Source: an uncultured Collinsella sp.
GTDB taxonomy: Bacteria; Actinomycetota; Coriobacteriia; Coriobacteriales; Coriobacteriaceae
DNA length: 64,000 nucleotides
Direction: 5' to 3'
Assembly (NCBI GenBank): GCA_902494085.1
Contig: CABURU010000001.1
Location: 62,001-126,000 of the forward strand
The notes below the pieces were generated by a model. The model did not search any database and was not told the DNA's origin. It saw only the letters and a list, made by a program, of their open reading frames with translations. The position numbers and the translations under genes are program-made. Shown piece after piece: positions 9,576 through 17,430 of the stretch. Every line of letters begins with the position of its first letter. Positions within the stretch are counted from its first letter, which is position 1.

Positions 9576-10616
9576 TTGGTTCGACGTGGCTCGCATCCGC
9601 GACTTTCGGTGATCCTTGTGGTAGAAGGTTCGCCCAGCTATGCGATGCGTGCGCTCGAGAGTATCCAGAACCAAGACCTCTACGATTTGCAGATTGTCGT
9701 TGTCTGCCGCGATGCTGCGCCCGGTGTGCGCCATTCGCTTCAAGTTGCTGCCGACAGGGACATCCATATTGATTTGATTGACGTCGAGGACGCGAAGCGC
9801 GGCGCTTGTCTTCGTGCCGGTTTTGCTGCCTCGCGCGGCTCTCAAATCATCGCCATGAACGCCGATGAGTGGTTTGCTCCGCAGTCTCTTTCCAAGATGG
9901 TCGATATCGCGTGCGATACTACGGCAGACATAGTGCTCCCCACGGTGTCGCTCGACCGCTATGATGCACATCGAGAGCGCCATTCGCGCGTCTTGGATGC
10001 TGCTCATATTTCCATTGATAGCAAATCTTCGATGGTGACCGGGCTGTCCCAGTTGATTTTAGGCGGCCTAGTCGTTCAGACCTCTGGCGTGATGTATAGC
10101 CGTCCGCTGTTTGAGGCATGCCTTTTGTACGACAAGGCGTTTCGCACAGTTGGGTTTATGGCGTGCTCGCTCTCGCGGGCGCAGCGCGTCTCCGGATGCG
10201 GCGACGCTTGTTTCCACGCGGCGGCACCTAAGCTTACAGATGCCTTTGATCCCACCATGTATGCCAAGGTATCCGATGACACCCGGGCGCTCGACGAGCT
10301 TACGGACTCACTCTCGGAAGCAGATAGCGGTGGTCGGCTCAAGCTGGCAACCCAAAAGTTCTACTTTGCCGGACTGGTCGCCTGCATCGAGAATTTGTGT
10401 CTGAGCCCGCATGGAGTGTCGTCAATCGAGCGTTCCGCCCGCATGCGTGATATGCTCGAGGCGTCTCGAACCCGTCAGATGGTCGCCGCGCTCAAGGATA
10501 ACCATCGGGGACTCGGTCTGTTGTTTGGGCCGATCGCCAGCGCCAAGCCCGCGCGCTGCGTGATGTGTACGCATCTGGCAGCTTTTCTTAACCGGACGGG
10601 CGCAAAAACCGCCTAA
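9576..10616 (+). CDS. Glycosyltransferase family 2-like protein
   Basis: A 346-residue protein whose N-terminal half has the GT-A fold pattern: SVILVVEGSPSYAMRALESI, QIVVVCRDA, and GFAASRGSQIIAMNADEW, where NADE takes the place of the DxD motif. The second half (from about residue 150) is not recognised. No membrane segment is evident. The start is a TTG with GAGAGGA before it. It has no sugar-nucleotide genes nearby, so the acceptor cannot be guessed. The weak DxD leaves activity uncertain. Confidence 0.7.
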   Translation: MVRRGSHPRLSVILVVEGSPSYAMRALESIQNQDLYDLQIVVVCRDAAPGVRHSLQVAADRDIHIDLIDVEDAKRGACLRAGFAASRGSQIIAMNADEWFAPQSLSKMVDIACDTTADIVLPTVSLDRYDAHRERHSRVLDAAHISIDSKSSMVTGLSQLILGGLVVQTSGVMYSRPLFEACLLYDKAFRTVGFMACSLSRAQRVSGCGDACFHAAAPKLTDAFDPTMYAKVSDDTRALDELTDSLSEADSGGRLKLATQKFYFAGLVACIENLCLSPHGVSSIERSARMRDMLEASRTRQMVAALKDNHRGLGLLFGPIASAKPARCVMCTHLAAFLNRTGAKTA

Positions 10617-10622
10617 ACGGCT

Positions 10623-10660
10623 CATTTCGAAACAAATTTGCATAGAATTGTTTCGAAATG
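10623..10660. promoter_or_regulatory. Perfect 13-bp inverted repeat upstream of argR
   Basis: CATTTCGAAACAA and TTGTTTCGAAATG form a perfect inverted repeat with a 12-nt spacer, 89 nt before the argR start. Each arm holds the palindrome TTTCGAAA, with centres 26 nt apart. There is no U-run. Two phased palindromes suggest a protein-binding site rather than a terminator. A related TTGTTTCGAAAC lies before gltB. Confidence 0.5.
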
Positions 10661-10748
10661 CGTTCTTATACACAAAAGCCTTCAAATAGCGTTAAACTAT
10701 TCAATCACTGATTGATTGTCTCCGCCATCTTTTGGAGAGAGGGTTTGT

Positions 10749-11186
10749 ATGGCTAAAAAACGCAATGGGCGCCAGGATGCCATTAGAGATATTGTGCGCA
10801 ATAAGGACGTCCGCACGCAGCGCGTGCTGGTCGATGAGCTCCGCGCTATGGGCTTTGATTGCACGCAGGCGACTGTCTCTCGCGATATTGCCGATATGGG
10901 GCTGCGTAAGCTCCCTGAGGGCATCTATGTTCTGGCAGAGGACCTGCACCTGCAGCGTATGGTTTCCGAGCTCGTAACGGGCGTTCTGCGCACCGATAAT
11001 CTGGTTATGATCAAGGCTCAGCCTGGTACGGCTTCCGGCATCGCCGCCGCTGTTGATGCGGCAGAGCTGCCCGATGTGCTTGGCTCGCTTGCCGGCAACG
11101 ATACGATTTTGGTCATTGCCCAGACGGCCGAGGACGGCGAGCGTCTCGAGGCGCTGATCAATAAGCTGAGCAATTCTCGCAAGTAG
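10749..11186 (+). CDS. argR: Arginine repressor
   Basis: A 145-residue protein. The N-terminal winged helix covers about residues 5-70 (RQDAIRDIVRN, the TQATVSRDIADMGLRKLPEG recognition segment). The C-terminal oligomerisation and arginine-binding domain contains KAQPGTASGIAAAVDAAELP and GSLAGNDTILVIAQT, matching the family GTA and GDDT regions. The ATG is preceded by GGAGAGAGGG; an upstream in-frame start lacks a site. No arginine genes are adjacent, so it stands alone. Confidence 0.93.
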   Translation: MAKKRNGRQDAIRDIVRNKDVRTQRVLVDELRAMGFDCTQATVSRDIADMGLRKLPEGIYVLAEDLHLQRMVSELVTGVLRTDNLVMIKAQPGTASGIAAAVDAAELPDVLGSLAGNDTILVIAQTAEDGERLEALINKLSNSRK

Positions 11187-11236
11187 GCGTGCGGGTCGTG
11201 CGCTCGGCACTGTGCGCGCTGACATCGTGGCTTGTA

Positions 11237-11271
11237 AGGGGTATCGACGTTGGCCGGTACCCCCTTTTTTT
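11237..11271 (+). terminator. Rho-independent terminator of argR
   Basis: GGGGTA and TACCCC form the stem base, extended internally by CG pairs, and are followed by seven or more Ts. It lies about 50 nt after the argR stop. Confidence 0.8.
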
Positions 11272-11310
11272 GTTTGCCGGTATAAAGACCGCCCATCAGG
11301 TCGCTTTAAA

Positions 11311-11354
11311 CTAAAAAGGCCCCCGAGCAGTTCAATAAGCTGCTCGGGGGCCTT
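11311..11354 (-). terminator. Rho-independent terminator of the penicillin-binding protein gene
   Basis: AAGGCCCCCGAGCAG and CTGCTCGGGGGCCTT form a perfect 15-bp stem with a 9-nt loop. On the minus strand it is followed by a T-run (TTTTTAG), so it ends the gene to its right. It is 23 nt beyond that gene's stop codon. Confidence 0.92.
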
Positions 11355-11376
11355 GTTGCTTATGGCCGGATGATTT

Positions 11377-13569
11377 CTAGCCGACCGTATCGTCAGGCGT
11401 GGGCGAGGGGTCGGGAGTGGGTGTAGGCGTAGGCGTGCCGCCATCGCCGCCGGTCGAACCACCAGTGGAGCCGCCCGTCGAGCCACCGGTCGTACCGGTG
11501 CCGCCGGTGGTGTCGCCGCCCGTGGTCTCGGTGGTCGTGGTCGTCGTGGTAGTCGTCGTGGTGGTTTCCTCTTCGTCCTCGTTCTCGTCCTTGTCGTCGT
11601 TCTCCGTCTTCTTGGAGTTGTTGGTGCCGTAGAACTTCCAGACGCTGTTGTTCTTGTAGGTGGGCGCCGTTCCGGTCGCAAACTCCTCGCGCTCGGTACC
11701 GGTCAGAACGGTGTTCATAAACCGCTTAAAGACAGGCAGGTTGGTGCTGTCGCCCAGCAGGTCTGTGCCGTATTTTTGGATGGGGATCTCGCCCGCGGAA
11801 TAGCCGGTCCACAGGGCGCACGCCAGCTGCGGGGTATAGCCGCAGAACCACAGGTTGGTGGTGTTGTCGGTGGTGCCCGTCTTGCCGGCATAGGGCTGGT
11901 TGACGCTCAGGGCACCGGCAGCACCCGTACCGCCGCCCTGCATGACGCCGGACAGAACATCGGTGACCGCGGCGGCCTCGCCCTCGGTAAGCACCTGTGA
12001 GGGATTGTCGGTGTGCTGGTACAGCACCGAACCGGTACGAGAGTCAATCTCGGTGATGGCGATCGGCTGGCGATAGTAGCCGCCGTTGGCAAACGTCGCG
12101 TAGGCGGCGGCCATCTCGAGCGGCGAGATCGAGCCGGTGCCGAGCGTCATGACGGGAACGTCCTCGATGTTGTCCTTGGCGGGATCGATGCCGAGCTTTT
12201 TGACGAGCGAGATGATCTTGCTGTTGCCGACGGCTTCCGCCACCTGGATGTAGCCGGTGTTGGAGGAGTATGCCGTCGCCTGCTTAAGCGTGATGTTGCC
12301 ATAGCTATGGTTGGCGTAGTTTTGGACCTCGGTCGTGGTGCCCTTGGCCTTGAGCGGCGAGTTGCAGTTGAGGGTGACGTTGGGGTTCATGCCGTTTTGG
12401 ATGGCAGTTGCCAGTGTAAAGGCCTTGAAGGTGGAGCCGACGGGACGCTTGGCCGTGGCATGGTTTACGTGGTTCTCGTCGGCGTTGTAGTCGTAGCCGC
12501 CCACCATGCACTTGATGTAGCCGGTCTTGGGGTCGACGACGACCATGCCCATGTCCAGGCCGTCGAGTGAGAGCGTGTCGAGCTGCTCGCGGACGGCATT
12601 CTCTGCCACCTGCTGCATCGTGGGGTCGATGGTGGTCTTGACGGTCAGGCCGCCCTTAAAGAGCACGTCGGTCGAGAACTCCTGCTCCAGCAGCTGCTTA
12701 ACATAGGCGACAAAGTAGGGCTGCGAGTATACGTCGACGCCGCTGCCCGAAATCTCGGTCACGTTGAGGGTGATGGGCTCGGCCTGTGCGGCATCGTGCT
12801 CCTCCTGGGTGATGTGGCCCAGGCGCAGCATGTTGTCGAGGACCTTGTTGCGGCGAGACAGTGCCAGGTCGGGATTGACCGTGGGGTCGTACTGCGAAGG
12901 CGAGTTGGGAAGGCCGATGAGCAGCGCGGCTTCGCTCAGGGTGAGGTCGGCGGCGCTCTTGGACAGGTAGGTCTCGGCGGCGGCCTCAATACCGTAGGCG
13001 CCGTGACCGTAATAGATGGTGTTGAGGTACATCATGAGGATCTCGTCTTTGGAGTACATGTCCTCCATCTTGACGGCGATGTAGGCCTCGCGCACTTTAC
13101 GCTCGATGGTCGAGTCGAACTGCTCCTCCTGCAGGATGGTGTTGCGCACCAGCTGCTGGGTGATAGTCGAGGCGCCTTCGTGTCCGCCGCCGAGGGTTGC
13201 CACCGCAGCACGCGCGATACCCCACAGGTCGATACCGCCGTGCTCGTAGAAGCGCTCGTCCTCGACGTCAACGGTGCCCTGCAGCACGTAGGGGGAGACC
13301 TCGTCCTTGGTGATGGACTTGCGGTTTTGCGTGTAGAAGCTCGCGATCTTGTTGCCGTTGCAGTCGACGATCTCGGTGGGCTCGCTCACCAGATACGCGT
13401 TGGCGTCGGTGTAGTCGGGCAGATCGGACAGCCAGCGGTTGACGTTGCCGACCATGCCGATGCCAAATGCCACGCCCGCAATCAGCAGAAAGCCCAAAAA
13501 CGAGAGCAGGATTATGGGCAGGGCATGCGTCTTTGAACGGCTGCGTCCCTGTCGTTGGCGAGGACCCAT
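11377..13569 (-). CDS. Class A penicillin-binding protein (transglycosylase/transpeptidase)
   Basis: A ~730-residue bifunctional peptidoglycan synthase. A basic cytoplasmic N terminus is followed by one membrane segment (about 17-40). The GT51 domain holds EDERFYEHGG (catalytic Glu about 103) and GASTITQQLVRN. The transpeptidase domain holds S-T-F-K (Ser about 379), S-S-N (about 435) and KTG (about 563). The last ~65 residues are low complexity: a Thr run, Gly/Thr/Ser repeats and a Pro-Thr repeat, probably a wall-spanning tail. The ATG was chosen for its GGAGGT site; an in-frame start 41 codons upstream lacks one. Confidence 0.95.
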   Translation of the reverse strand: MGPRQRQGRSRSKTHALPIILLSFLGFLLIAGVAFGIGMVGNVNRWLSDLPDYTDANAYLVSEPTEIVDCNGNKIASFYTQNRKSITKDEVSPYVLQGTVDVEDERFYEHGGIDLWGIARAAVATLGGGHEGASTITQQLVRNTILQEEQFDSTIERKVREAYIAVKMEDMYSKDEILMMYLNTIYYGHGAYGIEAAAETYLSKSAADLTLSEAALLIGLPNSPSQYDPTVNPDLALSRRNKVLDNMLRLGHITQEEHDAAQAEPITLNVTEISGSGVDVYSQPYFVAYVKQLLEQEFSTDVLFKGGLTVKTTIDPTMQQVAENAVREQLDTLSLDGLDMGMVVVDPKTGYIKCMVGGYDYNADENHVNHATAKRPVGSTFKAFTLATAIQNGMNPNVTLNCNSPLKAKGTTTEVQNYANHSYGNITLKQATAYSSNTGYIQVAEAVGNSKIISLVKKLGIDPAKDNIEDVPVMTLGTGSISPLEMAAAYATFANGGYYRQPIAITEIDSRTGSVLYQHTDNPSQVLTEGEAAAVTDVLSGVMQGGGTGAAGALSVNQPYAGKTGTTDNTTNLWFCGYTPQLACALWTGYSAGEIPIQKYGTDLLGDSTNLPVFKRFMNTVLTGTEREEFATGTAPTYKNNSVWKFYGTNNSKKTENDDKDENEDEEETTTTTTTTTTTTETTGGDTTGGTGTTGGSTGGSTGGSTGGDGGTPTPTPTPDPSPTPDDTVG

Positions 13570-13731
13570 ATATTGACCTCCAGGTATGTCGTGCCGGACG
13601 GTGGATGTGCCGTCGGGGCAGGATGGACATAAGTTATTACACGATAAACCAAACGGGGCGCGCGATGCCTCGTGTATGCTGGAAGACGGCATTTTTCAGA
13701 GTGAATGCATACCTTGGTAAGGAGTTTGTCG

Positions 13732-15690
13732 ATGGCGATTCGGACGATGGGGCCGAGCAGACAATACGAGACTGGATTGGATGCTGCCGGCACGGCGCTG
13801 CCCGAGCTGCTGGCGCCGGCGGGCGGGCTCGACCAGATGCTTGCGGCCATCGCCGCGGGTGCCGATGCCATCTATGCGGGGTTGGGCGGCTTTAACGCCC
13901 GTGTGAGCGCCCATGGCTTTACGGATGACGAGTTTGCGCGCGGCTGCGCCGTGGCGCATGCCCATGGCGTGCGTGTGTACGTGACGCTCAACGTGTTCGT
14001 GTTTGACGATGAGTTGTCCGACGCGGTGGCGTTGGGAGCTCATGCGCTGGGGCTGGGCGCCGATGCTCTGATTGTCGCCGATGCCGGGTTGGCCTGCGCG
14101 CTGCGCGCGGCGATTCCCGGGGTCGAGATTCACCTGTCCACGCAGGCGGGCGTTCATAGCGAAGGTGCCGTGCGGCTTGCCACCGATGAGCTGGGGGTTG
14201 AGCGCGTGACGACGGCACGCGAGCTGACGGTCGACGAGATTGCGGCGCTATGTGCCACGGGCGTGCCCATCGAGGTATTCTGCCACGGTGCGATTTGCAT
14301 CGGATATTCGGGGGCGTGCGAGTTCTCGGCCCTGCGGCGTGGGCGCTCTGCGATGCGCGGTGATTGCACACAGCCGTGCCGTCTGGCGTACGACCTAGTG
14401 GACGAGGCGGGACAGAGCGTTGTCGCCGTCGAGGGAGATCGCCTGCTGTGTCCGCGCGACTATCTGGGTATTGCGCATCTGCCCGAGCTTGTAGATGCTG
14501 GCGTGGCGTCGCTCAAGATCGAGGGGCGCATGAAGAACCCCGATTACGTATTCAACGTGGTGCGGGTGTGGCGCCGGGCACTCGATATGCTGTGCGACGG
14601 CGCGTGGAACCCCGGTGCCGTGGAAGAGCTTGAGCGCGAGCTGGGCCGGTCGTTTAACCGTGGGTTTACCGACGCGTATCTGCGGGGGCGTTCGGGCGAC
14701 GAGCTTATGAGCTTTGAGCGCGCAATTAACCAGGGCGTGCGCGTGGGACGCTTGGTCGCTGTGGGCCACGAAGAGGTGACCGTTGAGCTCGACGCCGCCG
14801 TGGCGGCGGGTGACACGCTCGAGATTCGGTTCTATCCGGGTGTCGACGCGCGTCCCGATGTGCCCAAGCGCTGGCCGCAGGTGCCCTGCCCGGTGGATGC
14901 CGCAGCGGGGAAGCGCGTCGTCGTGCATTGCAAGCGTAAGGTGGACACGGGCTGCGAGGTGTACCTGATTCGCAGCGCCGGCGTGTTGAATCAGTCGGCG
15001 GCGGTGTTGGAGCGCATGCGGGCCGAGGCGAATGCGATTGCGCCCGTTGCACGTGCCGTTGAGGTGCTGCCCTTTGAGGACGTTGCGGTGGATGGCGGTG
15101 CGTCGACGGAGTTGGTGGAGTGCGCGGTTCCCACTCGCATGATTTTTGCTTGGCAGCTGATGGATGCCGACCCGCGCGGAGAACTCGATTTGTCCGACGC
15201 CGTTGTGGTGCTTGACGAGGTGTGCCGCACGGGTGACGCTGGCCAGACCCGCTCACTGATGCAGCGTGCCGGGCGCGTCGTCTGCCGCAACCTGGGACAG
15301 GTGGTGATCGCTCGCGAGCTAGGCGTGACGTTTGACGTGGCGGCGCCGGTGTTCTGCGCGAATCGGGCCACGCTTGCCTGGCTGCGCGGACTCGGTGCGG
15401 GGCGGGTGTACTTGCCGGCCGAGTTGCTCGGCAATGATGCGGGGCGTATTGCCGAACTGACGGCCGAACCAGGTGTTCTGGGCCCTGTCGACGCCGACCG
15501 TCCCGAGCTTATGGTGTGCGAGCACTGCCTGCTGACCGCCGAGGGCGTCTGCGCTACCGATGCGACGGGACAGGTTCGTTGCCGCGACTGCTCGCGCCGT
15601 CAGCAAACGCGCTATTTAGTTGAACGTGACGGTACGCGTCTGCCGGTCGCCGTTGACGCGTGCGGCAGGACGAGGATTTTCCTGTCGTAG
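13732..15690 (+). CDS. U32-family protein with DUF3656-like C-terminal half (RlhA-type)
   Basis: A 652-residue protein. The U32 domain starts ELLAPAGGLDQMLAAIAAGAD and includes VTLNVFVFDDEL, a cysteine cluster (CHGAICIGYSGACE, then GDCTQPCRLAYDL) and LKIEGRMKNPDYVFNVV. The C-terminal half ends with CEHC and CRDC pairs. Members with this long architecture include RlhA, needed for a hydroxycytidine in 23S rRNA, while shorter ones act on tRNA. RNA hydroxylation is therefore likelier than proteolysis, despite the peptidase label. ATG chosen for its AAGGAG. Confidence 0.85.
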   Translation: MAIRTMGPSRQYETGLDAAGTALPELLAPAGGLDQMLAAIAAGADAIYAGLGGFNARVSAHGFTDDEFARGCAVAHAHGVRVYVTLNVFVFDDELSDAVALGAHALGLGADALIVADAGLACALRAAIPGVEIHLSTQAGVHSEGAVRLATDELGVERVTTARELTVDEIAALCATGVPIEVFCHGAICIGYSGACEFSALRRGRSAMRGDCTQPCRLAYDLVDEAGQSVVAVEGDRLLCPRDYLGIAHLPELVDAGVASLKIEGRMKNPDYVFNVVRVWRRALDMLCDGAWNPGAVEELERELGRSFNRGFTDAYLRGRSGDELMSFERAINQGVRVGRLVAVGHEEVTVELDAAVAAGDTLEIRFYPGVDARPDVPKRWPQVPCPVDAAAGKRVVVHCKRKVDTGCEVYLIRSAGVLNQSAAVLERMRAEANAIAPVARAVEVLPFEDVAVDGGASTELVECAVPTRMIFAWQLMDADPRGELDLSDAVVVLDEVCRTGDAGQTRSLMQRAGRVVCRNLGQVVIARELGVTFDVAAPVFCANRATLAWLRGLGAGRVYLPAELLGNDAGRIAELTAEPGVLGPVDADRPELMVCEHCLLTAEGVCATDATGQVRCRDCSRRQQTRYLVERDGTRLPVAVDACGRTRIFLS

Positions 15691-15786
15691 GTGCCGCGTC
15701 GCGTCAGTTTGTTATCATATGAGAGTTTATGGACTTCCAGCACCGCCGTATCCGGTGAGGGTGCTATAGCAAAAGGAGGATACCCA

Positions 15787-16998
15787 ATGCTGTCTGTTGA
15801 CGAGCAAATGCGTATCATCACCTCGGGCGCTGCCCAAATCGTTCCCGAGGCCGACCTTCGCAAGAAGCTTGAGAAGGGCGAGCCCCTCAACATCAAGCTC
15901 GGCGTCGACCCCACCAGCCCCGACCTGCACCTGGGCCACGCCGTGCCGCTGCGCAAGATGCGCCAGTTCCAGGACCTGGGCCACAACGTTACCCTTATCA
16001 TCGGCAACGGCACCGCGCTGATCGGCGACCCCTCGGGCAAGAATTCCACCCGTCCGCAGCTTTCGCAGGAGCAGATTGAGGCCAATGCCGAGACCTATGT
16101 GAGCCAGGCCATGAAGATCCTGGATCCCGAGAAGACCACCATCGTGCACAACGGTGACTGGATCTTGTCGATGGATCTGGCCGGTCTGCTGCAGGTGTGC
16201 TCCAAGTTCACCGTCGCCCGCATTCTTGAGCGCGATGACTTTACCAAGCGCTACCAGTCTCAGACGCCGATCGCCCTGCATGAGTTCCTGTATCCCGTGA
16301 TGCAGGCTTTCGACTCCGTGCAGATCAAGGCCGACGTGGAGATGGGCGGCACCGATCAGCTCTTCAACCTGCTCGCCGGCCGCGAGCTCATGGAGAAGAT
16401 GGGTATGGAGCCGCAGATTGCGCTCACCATGCCACTGCTTGAGGGCACCGACGGTGTGCGCAAGATGTCCAAGTCCTATGGTAACTACATCGGCCTGACC
16501 GACGCTCCCAAGGATATGTTTGGCAAGACCATGTCCATCCCCGACGAGATGATCGGCAAGTACTATCGTCTGGCCAGCTCGCTCACCCCGGCCGAGGTCG
16601 ACAAGATCGACGCCGCCCTGGCCGATGGTTCTGCCGACCCCTACGAGCTCAAGCGCGCTCTGGGTCGCGACCTGTGCGACACCTACCACGGCGCCGGCGC
16701 CGGCGACGAGGCTCAGGCCGAGTTCGACCGCGTATTCAAGGAGGGCCAGCTCGCCGACTTCCCCGAGAAGCACGTTGAGCTGACCGTCAACGACGAGGGC
16801 CAGATCTACCTCGCCGGCCTGCTCAAGGATTTGGGTCTTTCGGCGAGCGCCGGCCAGGCCCGTCGCGACATCGACGGCGGCGGCGTCAAGATCAACGGCA
16901 AGGCCGTGGCTCCCAAGAGCTACAACATCGATCCCAGCGCCCTCAAGCTGGGCGACACCCTCTCCGTGGGCAAGCGCAAGGGCTTCAAGCTGATCTAA
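15787..16998 (+). CDS. tyrS: Tyrosyl-tRNA synthetase
   Basis: A 403-residue class I synthetase. It has the HIGH-type motif HLGHAVPL in LGVDPTSPDLHLGHAVPL, IGDPSGKNSTRP, and KMSKSYGNYIG, with a C-terminal S4 RNA-binding domain (QARRDIDGGGVKINGKAV). The sequence resembles the TyrZ-type subgroup rather than the E. coli TyrS type. AAAGGAGG precedes the ATG. No T-box stem I or specifier region was seen in the upstream 96 nt. Confidence 0.96.
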   Translation: MLSVDEQMRIITSGAAQIVPEADLRKKLEKGEPLNIKLGVDPTSPDLHLGHAVPLRKMRQFQDLGHNVTLIIGNGTALIGDPSGKNSTRPQLSQEQIEANAETYVSQAMKILDPEKTTIVHNGDWILSMDLAGLLQVCSKFTVARILERDDFTKRYQSQTPIALHEFLYPVMQAFDSVQIKADVEMGGTDQLFNLLAGRELMEKMGMEPQIALTMPLLEGTDGVRKMSKSYGNYIGLTDAPKDMFGKTMSIPDEMIGKYYRLASSLTPAEVDKIDAALADGSADPYELKRALGRDLCDTYHGAGAGDEAQAEFDRVFKEGQLADFPEKHVELTVNDEGQIYLAGLLKDLGLSASAGQARRDIDGGGVKINGKAVAPKSYNIDPSALKLGDTLSVGKRKGFKLI

Positions 16999-17025
16999 CG
17001 AGCGAGTTGACCTCACAAGTGCAAC

Positions 17026-17060
17026 AAGGCCGCAGCCGGGATTTCCGACTGCGGCCTTTT
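17026..17060 (+). terminator. Rho-independent terminator of tyrS
   Basis: AAGGCCGCAG and CTGCGGCCTT form a perfect 10-bp stem followed by a short T-run, 28 nt after the tyrS stop. Confidence 0.88.
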
Positions 17061-17061
17061 A

Positions 17062-17089
17062 GTTACGCGGTTTTACCAAACCGCGTAAC
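17062..17089. repeat. 12-bp inverted repeat just after the tyrS terminator
   Basis: GTTACGCGGTTT and AAACCGCGTAAC are a perfect inverted repeat with a 4-nt gap. It lies directly behind the terminator in the 432-nt tyrS-ade spacer. No T-run follows. The function is unknown. Confidence 0.6.
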
Positions 17090-17241
17090 CGGTCGACGCT
17101 GCAAACCCGCCAGCGCGGCAATCTGCCTTTCAACTTCGGCGGCATGACCAGAAGGTCAATGCAGCCTCGTTTCAAGGCACCTTGCTCGCTCTGGCGGGTT
17201 TTCCGCTGTCGTTGCCAAGACATCGGCGTTGCCTTGGTCGC

Positions 17242-17303
17242 AAGTAGTCATCGGGGACGTTCTTTAATGACTAGTCGTTTAAGAACGTACCCAACGACTA
17301 CTT
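17242..17303. repeat. Family C intergenic palindrome, copy C1
   Basis: Two 23-nt arms (AAGTAGTC... at the left, ...GACTACTT at the right) pair with three mismatches across a 16-nt loop containing GACTAGTCG. The inner part is GGGGACGTTCTT against AAGAACGTACCC. The GGGGACGTTC core recurs at 19.25, 20.26 and 55.3 kb. The rest of this spacer (about 17090-17240) shows no gene. Confidence 0.75.
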
Positions 17304-17375
17304 TTGGGCGCTTACCGTTAAGCGGAAGGGGTGTTATCGGCGGCCTTCTTTTGGGCATACAATGGCTATTGGTTT

Positions 17376-17410
17376 GCTGCGGTGAAGGTTTGTCCGCTCC
17401 GCAGCTTTTT
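17376..17410 (+). terminator. Terminator-like hairpin in the ade leader (possible attenuator)
   Basis: GCTGCGG and CCGCAGC form a 7-bp stem with a 16-nt loop, followed by five Ts. It ends only 20 nt before the ade ATG and 8 nt before its AAAGGAG. No gene lies directly upstream that would need terminating, so attenuation of ade is plausible. No purine-riboswitch aptamer was recognised upstream. Confidence 0.55.
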
Positions 17411-17430
17411 CTACGGTTAAAGGAGTATGT

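Noticed and set aside
15691..15786. T-box leader before tyrS
   Set aside because: Too short, and no T-box sequence or terminator/antiterminator pair was found.
17090..17375. Purine riboswitch before ade
   Set aside because: The conserved three-way-junction loop sequences were not recognised in the leader.
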